A DNA stretch of 64,000 nucleotides from Hyphomicrobiales bacterium (GTDB lineage: Bacteria > Pseudomonadota > Alphaproteobacteria > Rhizobiales > Rhizobiaceae): contig UBMI01000010.1 in NCBI GenBank assembly GCA_900466475.1, forward strand, positions 186,001 through 250,000. The letters are read 5' to 3'. A program made the position numbers and the translations under genes. Shown here piece by piece: positions 1 to 9,470 of the stretch. The stretch's first letter is position 1; each line of letters opens with the position of its first letter. The notes under the pieces were generated by a model, which saw nothing but the letters and a program-made list of their open reading frames with translations, did no database searches and was not told the origin of the DNA.

Positions 1-27
1 TGCCGCGCGTTCGTCTTCCAGAAACAT
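1..27 (-). CDS. 5' end of an unidentified gene running off the left edge
   Basis: Only nine codons are inside the window (MFLEDERAA), read leftwards from an ATG at 27. A GAGGG ribosome-binding sequence lies six bases before it on the minus strand, which is the main reason to treat it as a real start. It would be divergent from the aspartate aminotransferase gene. Nothing can be said about function. Confidence 0.35.
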
Positions 28-1614
<1,587 letters not shown>

Positions 1615-1635
1615 TCGACAGCATCAGCCCTATCG

Positions 1636-1665
1636 AAAAAGCCCGCCAGAGATGGCGGGCTTTTT
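1636..1665 (+). terminator. Rho-independent terminator of aatA
   Basis: GCCCGCCA (1641-1648) and TGGCGGGC (1653-1660) form a perfect 8-bp stem with a GAGA loop, followed by TTTTTCTTT. Five A residues before the stem let it work in both directions, so it may also stop readthrough from the opposing exchanger gene. Confidence 0.9.
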
Positions 1666-1738
1666 CTTTGTCTCACTTTTTGATTCAACGTGCTTCGAAA
1701 GCGATTCCGCTCTTGGCGCTAACTCGCTGATTTCAAGT

Positions 1739-2833
1739 TCAAAGTCCGATCGCCGTCAGCATGATGAACGTGGCGAAGAGGATGAAATGTGTCATGCCTT
1801 CGATGGCATTCGTTTCGCCGTCGTTGAGGTTGATTGCCGCGGCGATCAGCGTGACCATGACCATCACCGTCTGGACCGGCGACATGGCCATGATGAAGGG
1901 CTGGCCGGTATAGAGCGCGATCGCTTCCATGACCGGCACGGTGAGGATCACCGTCGAGAGGGATGCGCCCATGGCGATGTTGACGGTTGCCTGCATCCGG
2001 TTGCGGAGTGCGGCCCTCAGGGCCGTCAAAATTTCAGGAGCGGCGGAGATAGCGGCAACCACGATTGCGGTCACGGCCACAGGAGCACCGCTATCCCGCA
2101 GGCCCTCATTCATGAAGCCCGACATGAATTCGGCGAGCGCACCGATGATGACCACGCCTATCAGGATGATGGTGATCGAGGTCGCGACCGACCCCTCGTC
2201 GTGGTGTTCTTCGGGATGCTCCTTCTGCCGTTCGGAGCGTGGATAGCTGTAGGAAAAGAAATAGCTGTGCTGGCCGACCTGCATGCGCAGGAAGAGGCCG
2301 TAGAGGGCGATCATGGCAATGATGGTGAAGCCGGAATAATAGTGCCACTTGTCGTCGGGCACGAATTCCGGAACGATCATCGAGATACCCATGGCGGTCA
2401 GGATCATCACGCCATAGGTCTTGCCGGAATTGTCGTTATAGGGTTGCTCGCCATGTTTCAGGCCGCCGAGCAGGGCGGCCAGGCCGAGGATGCCGTTGAT
2501 ATCGAGCATGAGTGCTGAATAGATCGTGTCGCGCACGAGCGTCGGCGACGTTTCCTCGCCGCTCATCATGATGGCAAGGATGATGACTTCAACGGCGACG
2601 GCCGAGAGCGTCAGGATCATCGTGCCGTAGGGATCGCCGACCTTGACGGCCAACAGTTCGGCGTGATGGGCGACGCGCATGGAGGCGAGCACGATGGTCG
2701 CGATCAGAGCGGCGGCCGCGACAAGCGCCATGGCCCGGCCGGCCTCCATGACCGAATGTTCCAGCATGTAGGCGATGATCGCGACCACGACCGCCACGAT
2801 CAAGAATTTTTCTTCCTTAAGATGCAATGCCAT
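1739..2833 (-). CDS. chaA: ChaA-type calcium/sodium:proton antiporter
   Basis: Integral membrane cation/proton exchanger of the CaCA superfamily, about 364 residues and close to the E. coli ChaA length. Two homologous halves of hydrophobic helices are visible, each with the acidic alpha-repeat signature: around SAVAVEVIILA in the first half and SAAPEILTALRAA in the second. A His/Glu/Asp-rich cytoplasmic loop (EHPEEHHDEG) separates the halves. The ATG at 2833 (MALHLKEEK) gives the family's N-terminus; a longer open frame back to 2956 adds a non-conserved, Arg-rich stretch and is rejected. The likely role is Ca2+ or Na+ extrusion at alkaline pH; ion specificity cannot be read from sequence. Confidence 0.85.
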   Translation of the reverse strand: MALHLKEEKFLIVAVVVAIIAYMLEHSVMEAGRAMALVAAAALIATIVLASMRVAHHAELLAVKVGDPYGTMILTLSAVAVEVIILAIMMSGEETSPTLVRDTIYSALMLDINGILGLAALLGGLKHGEQPYNDNSGKTYGVMILTAMGISMIVPEFVPDDKWHYYSGFTIIAMIALYGLFLRMQVGQHSYFFSYSYPRSERQKEHPEEHHDEGSVATSITIILIGVVIIGALAEFMSGFMNEGLRDSGAPVAVTAIVVAAISAAPEILTALRAALRNRMQATVNIAMGASLSTVILTVPVMEAIALYTGQPFIMAMSPVQTVMVMVTLIAAAINLNDGETNAIEGMTHFILFATFIMLTAIGL

Positions 2834-3072
2834 GTCTACCGCCAGCGCCGAGTTTGATTCCCTCCGGGAATCTAAGCCGGTGATTTTTCTAGGCAAGCGG
2901 ACTCGTAGCTGATGAAATTTGCAGTCTGTGACGATTAATGAAATACTGCTTTTCATACGGCAGCCGAACCCAGATCGCGGCGTCCTCGAAATCTTCTCAA
3001 GCGGCCCGCGCTGAACCGGACATGATCCGGGAGCCTACGGATGCGCAACGAGAAGAAAGAGGAGACACATGC

Positions 3073-3354
3073 ATGGTCAAGGTGGTTTATGAGGTCGTAC
3101 CGCATGACGGCGGCTGGGCCTACAAGCTTGGAGACGTCTATTCCGAGGCATTTCCGAGCCACTCCGAGGCGCTAGAAGCTGCCCGCATCGTTGCGGCCGA
3201 GCAGCAGGTCGGCGGCGACTCCGCCGAGATCAGCTGGCAGGACGCGCAGGGCAAGTGGCACGAGGAATATGCCGAAGGTGGCGATCGTCCCGAAACCGAG
3301 GTTGTGGACGGGTTCACCAAGAGCCGTTCGCCCGAGGTTTCCCCCGAGCCCTGA
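3073..3354 (+). CDS. Small DUF2188-like protein
   Basis: 93-residue soluble protein beginning MVKVVYEVVPHDGGWAYKLGD. The pattern of a short beta hairpin with GGWAYK, then a helix (HSEALEAARIVAAEQQ) and a closing strand (AEISWQDAQGKWHEEY), is that of DUF2188 proteins. The ATG at 3073 is preceded by GAGGAG at good spacing; a longer frame from 2938 has no such signal. The C-terminal 20 residues are acidic, Pro/Ser-rich and probably disordered. Function unknown. It lies divergently beside the ChaA-like exchanger and ends 25 bases before a converging LysR gene. Confidence 0.75.
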   Translation: MVKVVYEVVPHDGGWAYKLGDVYSEAFPSHSEALEAARIVAAEQQVGGDSAEISWQDAQGKWHEEYAEGGDRPETEVVDGFTKSRSPEVSPEP

Positions 3355-3379
3355 TCTCCCGCCGATTATCTGACGTCTT

Positions 3380-4300
3380 TCAGCGCGTCATCAGGCGCGC
3401 GTTTCCCCTGCATGACTTGATGTAGCTCAGCAGACCATCAACCAGCGTGTCGAAGGTTACGCGGCAGCGCGGCGAGGTCCTGAGGCTCTCGTGCATGACA
3501 ACCCATGTGCCAAGCCGCATCTCGAATTCATCCGACAGAATGTGGACGAGATCATGGTTCGGGCGGGCGAGCCCCGTCTGGCAGATGCCGATGCCTATCC
3601 CGGCGCGGATCGCGGCCAGATGGGCGAGATGATTGCTGGTGCGAAAGGCCGCAGCGAGTTCGTCAACTGCCGGATAGAGCTTGCGCATCATGCGGATATA
3701 GGCCGTCTGCCGGTCGAAGCCGATGATGCGATGACCAGTGAGATCGGCCATTGTCTGCGGCGTGCCGTGGCGTTCAAGATAGCGGCGATGGGCGTGGAAG
3801 CCGAGCGGGATATCGCCGATGCGCCGCGCCAGCAGCACATCCTGCTGCGGCTCGGTCATACGCACGGCAATATCCGCCTCCCGGTTCATGAGGTCTTCCA
3901 GCGCATCCGATGCCGACAGCTCCACCTGCAAGCCCGGATAGGCCTCCTGCAGATCGGCGATGATCGGCGGCAGCACTTCGATGCCGATCACTTCGCTGGC
4001 GCTGATGCGCACGGTGCCTTCCACCCTGTCGCGCCGGCTGGATGCCGTGCGCAGGAAGGCGTCGGCCGTCGTTGCGAGCGTCTCGGCATAGGGTTTCAGG
4101 TCGAGCGCCATATCGGTCGGCAACAGGCCATTCGAAGAGCGGGTAAAAAGCTCCGCACCGACAGCCTGCTCCAGCGCGTCGATATGACGGCCGATTGTCG
4201 GCTGGGTCAGGCCGAGTTCACGCGCGGCAGCCGAGAGCGATCCCTGACGCAGGACAGTGAGGAAAGAGCGATAGAAATCCCAGCTTGGTTCGGTATCCAT
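3380..4300 (-). CDS. LysR-family transcriptional regulator
   Basis: 306-residue LysR regulator. The N-terminal winged helix-turn-helix is clear (FLTVLRQGSLSAAARELGL then TQPTIGRHIDALE), followed by a linker helix and a type-2 periplasmic-binding-fold effector domain from about residue 90. The ATG at 4300 (MDTEPSWDFYRSF) is preferred because an upstream extension to 4372 would run into the divergent promoter region. The divergent SDR-type gene at 4390 is the obvious target. The effector is unknown. Confidence 0.88.
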   Translation of the reverse strand: MDTEPSWDFYRSFLTVLRQGSLSAAARELGLTQPTIGRHIDALEQAVGAELFTRSSNGLLPTDMALDLKPYAETLATTADAFLRTASSRRDRVEGTVRISASEVIGIEVLPPIIADLQEAYPGLQVELSASDALEDLMNREADIAVRMTEPQQDVLLARRIGDIPLGFHAHRRYLERHGTPQTMADLTGHRIIGFDRQTAYIRMMRKLYPAVDELAAAFRTSNHLAHLAAIRAGIGIGICQTGLARPNHDLVHILSDEFEMRLGTWVVMHESLRTSPRCRVTFDTLVDGLLSYIKSCRGNARLMTR

Positions 4301-4389
4301 AAAATTATGTATAGCGACGGAACTTATTTCGTCAATTTTGTTTATCGTGGATAGAAGGCATAGTCGTCTCATCGAACAAGGAGATGATC
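4301..4389. promoter_or_regulatory. Divergent promoter/operator region of a LysR pair
   Basis: The 89 bases between the divergent LysR and SDR genes are AT-rich. They contain the inverted repeats AAAATT...AATTTT (4301-4306 with about 4334-4339) and GACG...CGTC inside it, a plausible LysR binding region. AAGGAG at 4378-4383 is the ribosome-binding site that fixes the SDR start at 4390 rather than the abutting ATG at 4384. Confidence 0.45.
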
Positions 4390-5409
4390 ATGAGCAGTGA
4401 ATATCAGGATAACAAACTGGCGCTGGTTCTCGGCGCTACCGGCGGCATCGGCGGTGCGGTGGCCCGCAAGCTGCAGGCCCGCGGCTGGACGGTGAGGACG
4501 CTGAACCGCAACGCCGCGAAAGCATCGGCGAGCGGGCAGGGTTTCGACTGGATGCAGGGGGACGCGATGAATGCGGCGGATGTGCGCAAGGCGGCCGAAG
4601 GTGCAAGCCTTATCGTGCATGCCGTCAATCCGCCCGGTTACCGCGACTGGGAGAAGCTGGTTCTGCCGATGCTTGATAATACGATTGCCGCAGCTCGTGC
4701 CGTTGGCGCCCGCATCGTACTGCCAGGCACCGTCTATAATTTCGGGCCGGATGCGTTTCCCGTTGTGACGGAGGATAGTCCGCAGCATCCGGTGACGAAG
4801 AAGGGCAAGATACGTGTCGAGATGGAGAAGCGTCTGAAGGCGGCTTCAGAGACCGGCACAGGTGTGATCATCGTTCGCGCCGGCGATTTCTTCGGGCCGG
4901 GCGCGACGAGCAATAGCTGGTTCTCCGCCGCCTTCGCCACGCCGGGCAAGCCTGTTGGTACGATCAAGAATCCGGCGCGACCGGGCATTGGTCACCAATG
5001 GGCCTATTTGCCCGATGTTGCCGAGACGATGGTGCAACTCGTCGAGCGGGCAGAGCGCCTGCCAGCTTTTGCTTGTTATCACATGAACGGCTTCTGGGAT
5101 GGTGACGGCCGGCAGATGGCGGAGGCTGTCCGGCGTGTTGCCGGCGGCGGGGCAAAGATCGGTCACTTCCCCTGGTTCATTGTACCGCTGCTCGCTCCTT
5201 TCATGACCGTCATGCATGAGCTGAAGGAGATGCGTTACCTGTGGAAGGTGACGGTGCGTATGAGGAACGACAAGCTGGTCGCCGAAATCGGAACCGAGCC
5301 ACATACGCCGATCGACGAGGCCGTGCGCGCAACGCTCATCGCGCAGGGATCTCTGCCGGAACCGCATTCTGCAGCGACGCCAGCGCACTCTCTCACGATC
5401 GGAAATTAA
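4390..5409 (+). CDS. NAD(P)-binding atypical SDR / epimerase-like protein
   Basis: 339-residue Rossmann-fold protein. The dinucleotide site is LVLGATGGIGGAVA near residue 12, with the extended-SDR layout afterwards: a DAMNAADVRKAAEGASLIVHAV segment and a helix carrying VPVT-like turns. A classical YxxxK catalytic pair is not obvious: the expected position reads KKGKIRVEMEKRL, so it may be an atypical SDR of the NAD-binding 10/NmrA type rather than an active epimerase. The start is set by AAGGAG six bases upstream. Divergent from a LysR regulator. Substrate unknown. Confidence 0.8.
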   Translation: MSSEYQDNKLALVLGATGGIGGAVARKLQARGWTVRTLNRNAAKASASGQGFDWMQGDAMNAADVRKAAEGASLIVHAVNPPGYRDWEKLVLPMLDNTIAAARAVGARIVLPGTVYNFGPDAFPVVTEDSPQHPVTKKGKIRVEMEKRLKAASETGTGVIIVRAGDFFGPGATSNSWFSAAFATPGKPVGTIKNPARPGIGHQWAYLPDVAETMVQLVERAERLPAFACYHMNGFWDGDGRQMAEAVRRVAGGGAKIGHFPWFIVPLLAPFMTVMHELKEMRYLWKVTVRMRNDKLVAEIGTEPHTPIDEAVRATLIAQGSLPEPHSAATPAHSLTIGN

Positions 5410-5410
5410 G

Positions 5411-6208
5411 CTAGCCCAGTTCCGCGAGGGCGATACGGGCAACCGTCAGAGGTTTTTCCGCCGAGGCTTGGTCGCCATCTTCAAGAAACCAGGCAGCAGA
5501 AAGACCGGAATAGGCAGCGATCCATTTGAGCAGCCTTGATGGTTCGATATCTGCCTCTTTGGAGACAATCGGGAGCTGGCGCTGGAGCCGCTTGGGATCC
5601 GTCGTCGTCGGCAGGTCTTCATTGGCGAAGATATTGGCAAAGTCATAGCCGCGTTCGCCGTAGATCCGCTTGGGATCGATCGCCAGCCAGCCGCGTTCGC
5701 CGAAATCGAGGATGTTGCGGTGGTGGATGTCGCCGTGGAGAATGCTGAGCTGTTGCGGTGCAGCGAGCAGGCTGTCGGCAATCCTCCAGCTATCGACAAA
5801 CGTGCCGCCATGGGTGCGCGCTGCCGGCTCCAGACTGCGGAACCAGCGCTCGAGTGTCGGGGAACCGGAGAGAGGCGTGGGGCGCGGCGCATGCAGCCTT
5901 GCTGCGGTGCGCACCATGATGCGGCTCGCTTCATCATCCTCGCCGTTCAGGGCCATTTCCAGCAGCGAATACTTGTCGGCCGCGCGCTCGAGAAGAATGG
6001 CGTCGTCCTGCTGCGCATAGACTTTGGCCGCGCCGTCACCATCCCACCATTTCATCAACAATGCGCCTTCGCGCTCGCTGCTGTCGGATGCGACTTTCAG
6101 CATGGCGGGTTTGTCCTGCCAGGTGACCGGCAGGAGGCGGCTCGAATGGGTGATGATGGGCTCGCCGTCCGAGGTAAGCGACCAGCGTTCGAGATAGGGT
6201 GAGAACAT
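5411..6208 (-). CDS. APH(6)-like aminoglycoside/hydroxyurea phosphotransferase family kinase
   Basis: 265-residue kinase of the streptomycin 6-phosphotransferase / hydroxyurea phosphotransferase family. The catalytic loop is LHGDIHHRNIL, with Asp and Asn in the Brenner motif, and the metal-binding motif is AIDPK shortly after; FANIFAN follows, as in StrB-type enzymes. It converges on the SDR gene with one base between stop codons. Rhizobial chromosomes commonly carry such kinases; whether this one phosphorylates streptomycin or an endogenous metabolite cannot be told from sequence. Confidence 0.82.
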   Translation of the reverse strand: MFSPYLERWSLTSDGEPIITHSSRLLPVTWQDKPAMLKVASDSSEREGALLMKWWDGDGAAKVYAQQDDAILLERAADKYSLLEMALNGEDDEASRIMVRTAARLHAPRPTPLSGSPTLERWFRSLEPAARTHGGTFVDSWRIADSLLAAPQQLSILHGDIHHRNILDFGERGWLAIDPKRIYGERGYDFANIFANEDLPTTTDPKRLQRQLPIVSKEADIEPSRLLKWIAAYSGLSAAWFLEDGDQASAEKPLTVARIALAELG

Positions 6209-6240
6209 GCGCGCATGCTAGCGGCAATGGTCACGAATGG

Positions 6241-6264
6241 AAATCCCGCCTGATGGCGGGATTT
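6241..6264 (-). terminator. Terminator-like hairpin after the Old Yellow Enzyme operon
   Basis: AAATCCCGCC (6241-6250), loop TGAT, GGCGGGATTT (6255-6264) is a perfect 10-bp stem between two minus-strand genes. The T-run after the stem is short on the minus strand, so termination may be partial. Confidence 0.6.
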
Positions 6265-6281
6265 CGTTTCGGCGAAAAGGA

Positions 6282-7406
6282 TCAGGCGACCTTTTCAAGC
6301 AGGGGGTAGTCGACATAGCCCCTGGCATCGCCACCATAGAAGGTCGATTGGTCCGGTGGGTTCAGCGGCAGGTTCTTCTCCAGGCGTTCGACGAGATCGG
6401 GATTGGAGATGAAGGGCTTGCCGAAGGCGACGAGATCGGCCGTACCGTTTTCCACGGCTTCAATCGCCATGTCTCTGACATAGCCGTTGTTGACCATCCA
6501 GGCAGCCTTGCCGCCAGCCTTTTCATAGGCAGCGCGCAGTGCCTTGTAGTCGAAGGACGGGTTGTCGCCCTGGCGATAATCACGCTCGCCGCCGGTCTGG
6601 CCTTCGATGACATGGATATAGGCGAGGTCGTACCTGGCAAGGCCTTCAACGACATGGGTGAAGAGTGTCTGCGGGTTTGAATCATAGGATTCACCCGACG
6701 GCGTCACCGGCGAGATGCGGATCGCGGTGCGGCGCGCGCCGATTTCCCTGGTCACGGTTTCAACGACTTCGAAGAGGAAACGGGCGCGGTTTTCGATCGA
6801 GCCGCCATATTGATCGGTGCGGTCGTTGACGCCATCACGCATGAACTGGTCGAGCAGATAGCCGTTGGCGCCGTGGATCTCGACGCCATCGAAGCCGGCG
6901 TCGATCGCAGCACGGGCGGCCTTGCGGTAATCTTCGATGATGCCGGGGATTTCGGAGGTTTCGAGTGCACGCGGTTCGGACGTTTCGGCGAAGGCGCCGG
7001 TGCCGTCTGCATTGACGAGATAGGTCTTGGCCTTGGCGATGCGGTTGGTCGAGGAGACCGGCTTGCCGTTATCGGGTTGCAGCGTGTTGTGGGAGATGCG
7101 TCCGACATGCCACAGTTGCACGACGATCTTGCCGCCTTCGGCGTGGACCGCATCCGTCACACGCTTCCAGCCGTCGAGCGCTTCCTTGCTGTAGAGGCCG
7201 GGAACGTTCGCATAACCCTGGCCTTGATGCGTGATGGCGGTCGCTTCGGTGATGATGAGGCCGGCCGAGGCGCGCTGGCGGTAATATTCGACGTTGAGAT
7301 CGTTCGGGACTGCGCCCGGCGAGCGGTTACGGGTGAGCGGCGCCATGACGATATGGTTCCTGAGGGAAATATCGCCGACCTGCGTCGGCTGGAAAAGCTT
7401 GGCCAT
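6282..7406 (-). CDS. nemA: Old Yellow Enzyme family alkene reductase (NemA type)
   Basis: 374-residue FMN-dependent NADPH oxidoreductase of the OYE family, expected to reduce activated C=C bonds and nitro or nitrate-ester compounds in the cytoplasm. The flavin-contacting threonine in MAPLTRNR (T25), the substrate-binding pair H178/N181 and the catalytic Tyr (Y183) of HGANGYLLDQF, and a C-terminal FMN phosphate site (DLVAFGKPFISNP) are all present. It is the last gene of an ArsR-MFS-OYE unit, 24 bases after the transporter, which suggests response to an electrophile or toxic compound. Confidence 0.9.
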   Translation of the reverse strand: MAKLFQPTQVGDISLRNHIVMAPLTRNRSPGAVPNDLNVEYYRQRASAGLIITEATAITHQGQGYANVPGLYSKEALDGWKRVTDAVHAEGGKIVVQLWHVGRISHNTLQPDNGKPVSSTNRIAKAKTYLVNADGTGAFAETSEPRALETSEIPGIIEDYRKAARAAIDAGFDGVEIHGANGYLLDQFMRDGVNDRTDQYGGSIENRARFLFEVVETVTREIGARRTAIRISPVTPSGESYDSNPQTLFTHVVEGLARYDLAYIHVIEGQTGGERDYRQGDNPSFDYKALRAAYEKAGGKAAWMVNNGYVRDMAIEAVENGTADLVAFGKPFISNPDLVERLEKNLPLNPPDQSTFYGGDARGYVDYPLLEKVA

Positions 7407-7430
7407 GGAAGGTCCTTTCTGCTTGGGGGA

Positions 7431-8597
7431 TCACTCGGCGGTAGCAGGGTTAGTCTGTGCCCGGCCGGAGAGATAGGTGAGCGCCGTCGCTGCGAGGCCG
7501 ATCAGGGCCATGGCGGCAGCGGCGAGGGGAACATGAACGAAGTCGAGACCGGCATTGATGACCATGCCGCCGACCCAGGCGCCTAGCGCATTGCCGGTGT
7601 TGAAGGCGCCGATATTGATGGTCGAGACGAGGTTTGGCGCATCCTTGCCGAAGCCGACGACACCGACCTGCAGGGCAGGGACCGCAGCGAAGGTTGCGGC
7701 AGCCCACAGGAAGAGCGTTATCTCGGCCGGGATAACGAAGCGGCTGGTGTAGAAAAAGACTGCGGAGGTGAGTGCGATTACAGCAAAGACGCTGGCAAGC
7801 GTGGCTCCAAGCCGCCAATCGGCAAGCTTGCCGCCGATGAGATTGCCGACTGTCAGTCCGATGCCGATCAGGAACAGGGTCCACGTGACGCCTTCCGGCG
7901 AGATGCCGGTCACGTTACGCAACAGCGGGGCGATGTAGGTGAAGAGCGTGAACATCGAGGCCGCGAAGAAGACGGTCACCGAGAGCGCCATCCAGAGGCG
8001 GACGTTCTTCAATGCCGCGATCTCGCGCAGGATGCTGCTCTGCGTTTCCTGCTTGTCGCGCGGCAGGATGGCGATCAGGCCGGCAATGGTGACGACGCCG
8101 ATGGCGGTAACGACCCAGAAGGTGGAGCGCCACCCGAAAGCCTGGCCGATGGCAGTGCCGGTTGGAACGCCGAGAACGTTTGCCAGCGTCAGGCCGGTAA
8201 ACATCAGGGCGACGGCGCGGGCCTTGCGGTCTTCGCTCACAAGATTGGCGGCGACCACCGAGCCGATACCGAAGAAGGCGCCGTGGCAAAGGGCGGTGAC
8301 GATGCGCGCAATCATCAGCACCCAGTAATTGGGCGCGATGGCGCAGAGCAGGTTACCGGCGATGAAGAAAGCCATCAGCATGATGAGCGTCGAGCGTCGC
8401 TTCAGCTTGGCGGTGGAGACCGCCATGATCGGCGCACCAAGCGCGACGGCCAGGGCATAACCCGTTACCAGCCAGCCAGCCTGGGGGATCGTCACAGAAA
8501 GATCGGCGGCGACTTCGGGCAGGAGGCCCATGATGACGAATTCGGTGGTGCCTATCGCAAATGAACTCAAGGCAAGGACGAGCAGGGCAAGGGGCAT
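7431..8597 (-). CDS. MFS drug/arabinose-type efflux transporter (DHA1)
   Basis: 388-residue inner-membrane transporter with twelve hydrophobic helices, starting MPLALLVLALSSFAIGTTEFVIMGLLP, the signature of AraJ/YdhP-like DHA1 members. Motif A in the loop between helices 2 and 3 is degenerate (KLKRRSTLIM). Its start lies two bases after the stop of the ArsR gene, so translation is probably coupled; the OYE gene follows. The likely role is efflux of the compound sensed by the regulator and reduced by the OYE enzyme. Substrate unknown. Confidence 0.87.
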   Translation of the reverse strand: MPLALLVLALSSFAIGTTEFVIMGLLPEVAADLSVTIPQAGWLVTGYALAVALGAPIMAVSTAKLKRRSTLIMLMAFFIAGNLLCAIAPNYWVLMIARIVTALCHGAFFGIGSVVAANLVSEDRKARAVALMFTGLTLANVLGVPTGTAIGQAFGWRSTFWVVTAIGVVTIAGLIAILPRDKQETQSSILREIAALKNVRLWMALSVTVFFAASMFTLFTYIAPLLRNVTGISPEGVTWTLFLIGIGLTVGNLIGGKLADWRLGATLASVFAVIALTSAVFFYTSRFVIPAEITLFLWAAATFAAVPALQVGVVGFGKDAPNLVSTINIGAFNTGNALGAWVGGMVINAGLDFVHVPLAAAAMALIGLAATALTYLSGRAQTNPATAE

Positions 8598-8599
8598 GA

Positions 8600-8893
8600 C
8601 TAGAGATCCTGCGTTAGCTGCTGGAGAAAGGCAGCGATCGTTTCTTCATTGCGCTTGTAGAAGATCCACTGGCCGACACGCTTGCTGGTAACGAGGCCGG
8701 CGCGGTGAAGGGTACCAAGATGGGCGGAAACAGTGGATTGGGAAAGGCCGCAGCGTTCGAACTGGCTGGCGCAGACGCCCATTTCAAACGGGTGTTCCTG
8801 CGTCGGAAAGTGCTCTTCCGGTTTCTTCAGCCAGTTGAGGATGTCCATCCGGGCAGGATTGGCCAGGGCCTTGAGAATCTCGTCTTTGTCCAT
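8600..8893 (-). CDS. ArsR/SmtB-family winged-helix repressor
   Basis: 97-residue repressor with DEILKALANPARMDILNWL followed by the recognition helix LSQSTVSAHLGTLHRAGLV and a beta wing (VGQWIFYKRN). Cysteines occur at CASQFERCG just before the recognition helix, which could sense thiol-reactive compounds or metal, but this spacing is not a canonical ArsR CVC site. First gene of an operon with MFS and OYE genes, and probably autoregulating through the phased palindromes at 8914-8951. Confidence 0.88.
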   Translation of the reverse strand: MDKDEILKALANPARMDILNWLKKPEEHFPTQEHPFEMGVCASQFERCGLSQSTVSAHLGTLHRAGLVTSKRVGQWIFYKRNEETIAAFLQQLTQDL

Positions 8894-8913
8894 CGTCGTT
8901 CATCGAAGTATAA

Positions 8914-8951
8914 ATCGGATTTTCCCGATATATGGATCGATGATTTTCGAT
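8914..8951. promoter_or_regulatory. Two phased palindromic operators upstream of the ArsR gene
   Basis: Two 16-bp elements of the form ATCGR-N6-YCGAT lie at 8914-8929 and 8936-8951. Their starts are 22 bp apart, about two helical turns. A possible -10 element, TATACT, read on the minus strand, sits at 8907-8912 right next to the first. Placement just upstream of an ArsR gene fits autorepression by dimers bound on one DNA face. Confidence 0.6.
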
Positions 8952-9007
8952 ATGCAAATCACGGAGGCGTGAGCGATTGATTTCCTGGCTCTGCTTAAAT
9001 CTTAAGC

Positions 9008-9121
9008 AAAAAAAGAGGGCCACTGGAAAGCCAGGGCCCTTTATAAGTGTGAAGGTCAAAAACCTCCAGAGGGGAACAGCCAACGCGGTGGCACTGGGAG
9101 AGAACCACGAATTGCATCGGC
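9008..9121 (-). ncRNA. abcR: AbcR (alpha-r15) trans-acting small RNA, copy nearest the ArsR gene
   Basis: Minus-strand RNA of about 114 nt. A promoter, TTGAAA (9152-9157) - 17 bases - CATATC (9129-9134), predicts a start near 9121. The RNA carries the unpaired-type motif CTCCCAG, complementary to ribosome-binding sites, then a CCTCTGGAGG region, and ends in a strong terminator: AGGGCC-CTGG / CCAG-T-GGCCCT followed by seven U. Sequence, length, tandem copy number and the location between an ArsR gene and lsrB match the Hfq-dependent AbcR RNAs of Sinorhizobium and Agrobacterium, which repress ABC-transporter mRNAs. Family assignment is from memory of that locus, not a search. Confidence 0.82.
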
Positions 9122-9251
9122 TATGAGCGATATGGTGGTTCTTTGTGCAGCTTTCAATAGCCTTTTGTGCATGCCAGCTATGCGCTGCACAAAATTTTTC
9201 CGCACTGCGGTATCTTCCGATAAAAATTCAGGCAAAAAGCAAAAAGCGGGC

Positions 9252-9367
9252 AAAAAAAGAGGGCCACCGGAAAACCAGGGCCCTTTATAAGTGTGAAGGT
9301 CAAAAACCTCCAGAGGGGAACAGCTAATGCGGTGGAACTGGGAGGAAAAGCCACCGTGTGCATCAGC
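9252..9367 (-). ncRNA. abcR: AbcR (alpha-r15) trans-acting small RNA, copy nearest lsrB
   Basis: Second copy, offset about 245 bp from the first and also on the minus strand. Promoter TTGTTG (9398-9403) - 17 - CATATC (9375-9380); predicted start near 9367, about 116 nt. It shares the CTCCCAG seed and the CCTCTGGAGG segment. The terminator stem has changed CCAG to CCGG opposite CTGG, so pairing is kept by a G-U pair, which supports the RNA structure. In relatives one of the two copies is directly activated by VtlR/LsrB, whose gene lies just upstream here. I do not assign which copy is AbcR1 or AbcR2. Confidence 0.82.
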
Positions 9368-9470
9368 TATGTGCGATATGGTGCTTTAATGAGCAAACAA
9401 CAACCCTTTTTTGTGCATGTCAGTCATGCGTGGGTTGCATGATTTGAGATTCATTCCACAAAAGTGGAAA

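Noticed and set aside
9006..9430. Reading the duplicated region as an insertion sequence or coding repeat
   Set aside because: There are no terminal inverted repeats, no transposase frame, and small frames across it differ between copies. Promoters and terminators support RNA genes instead.
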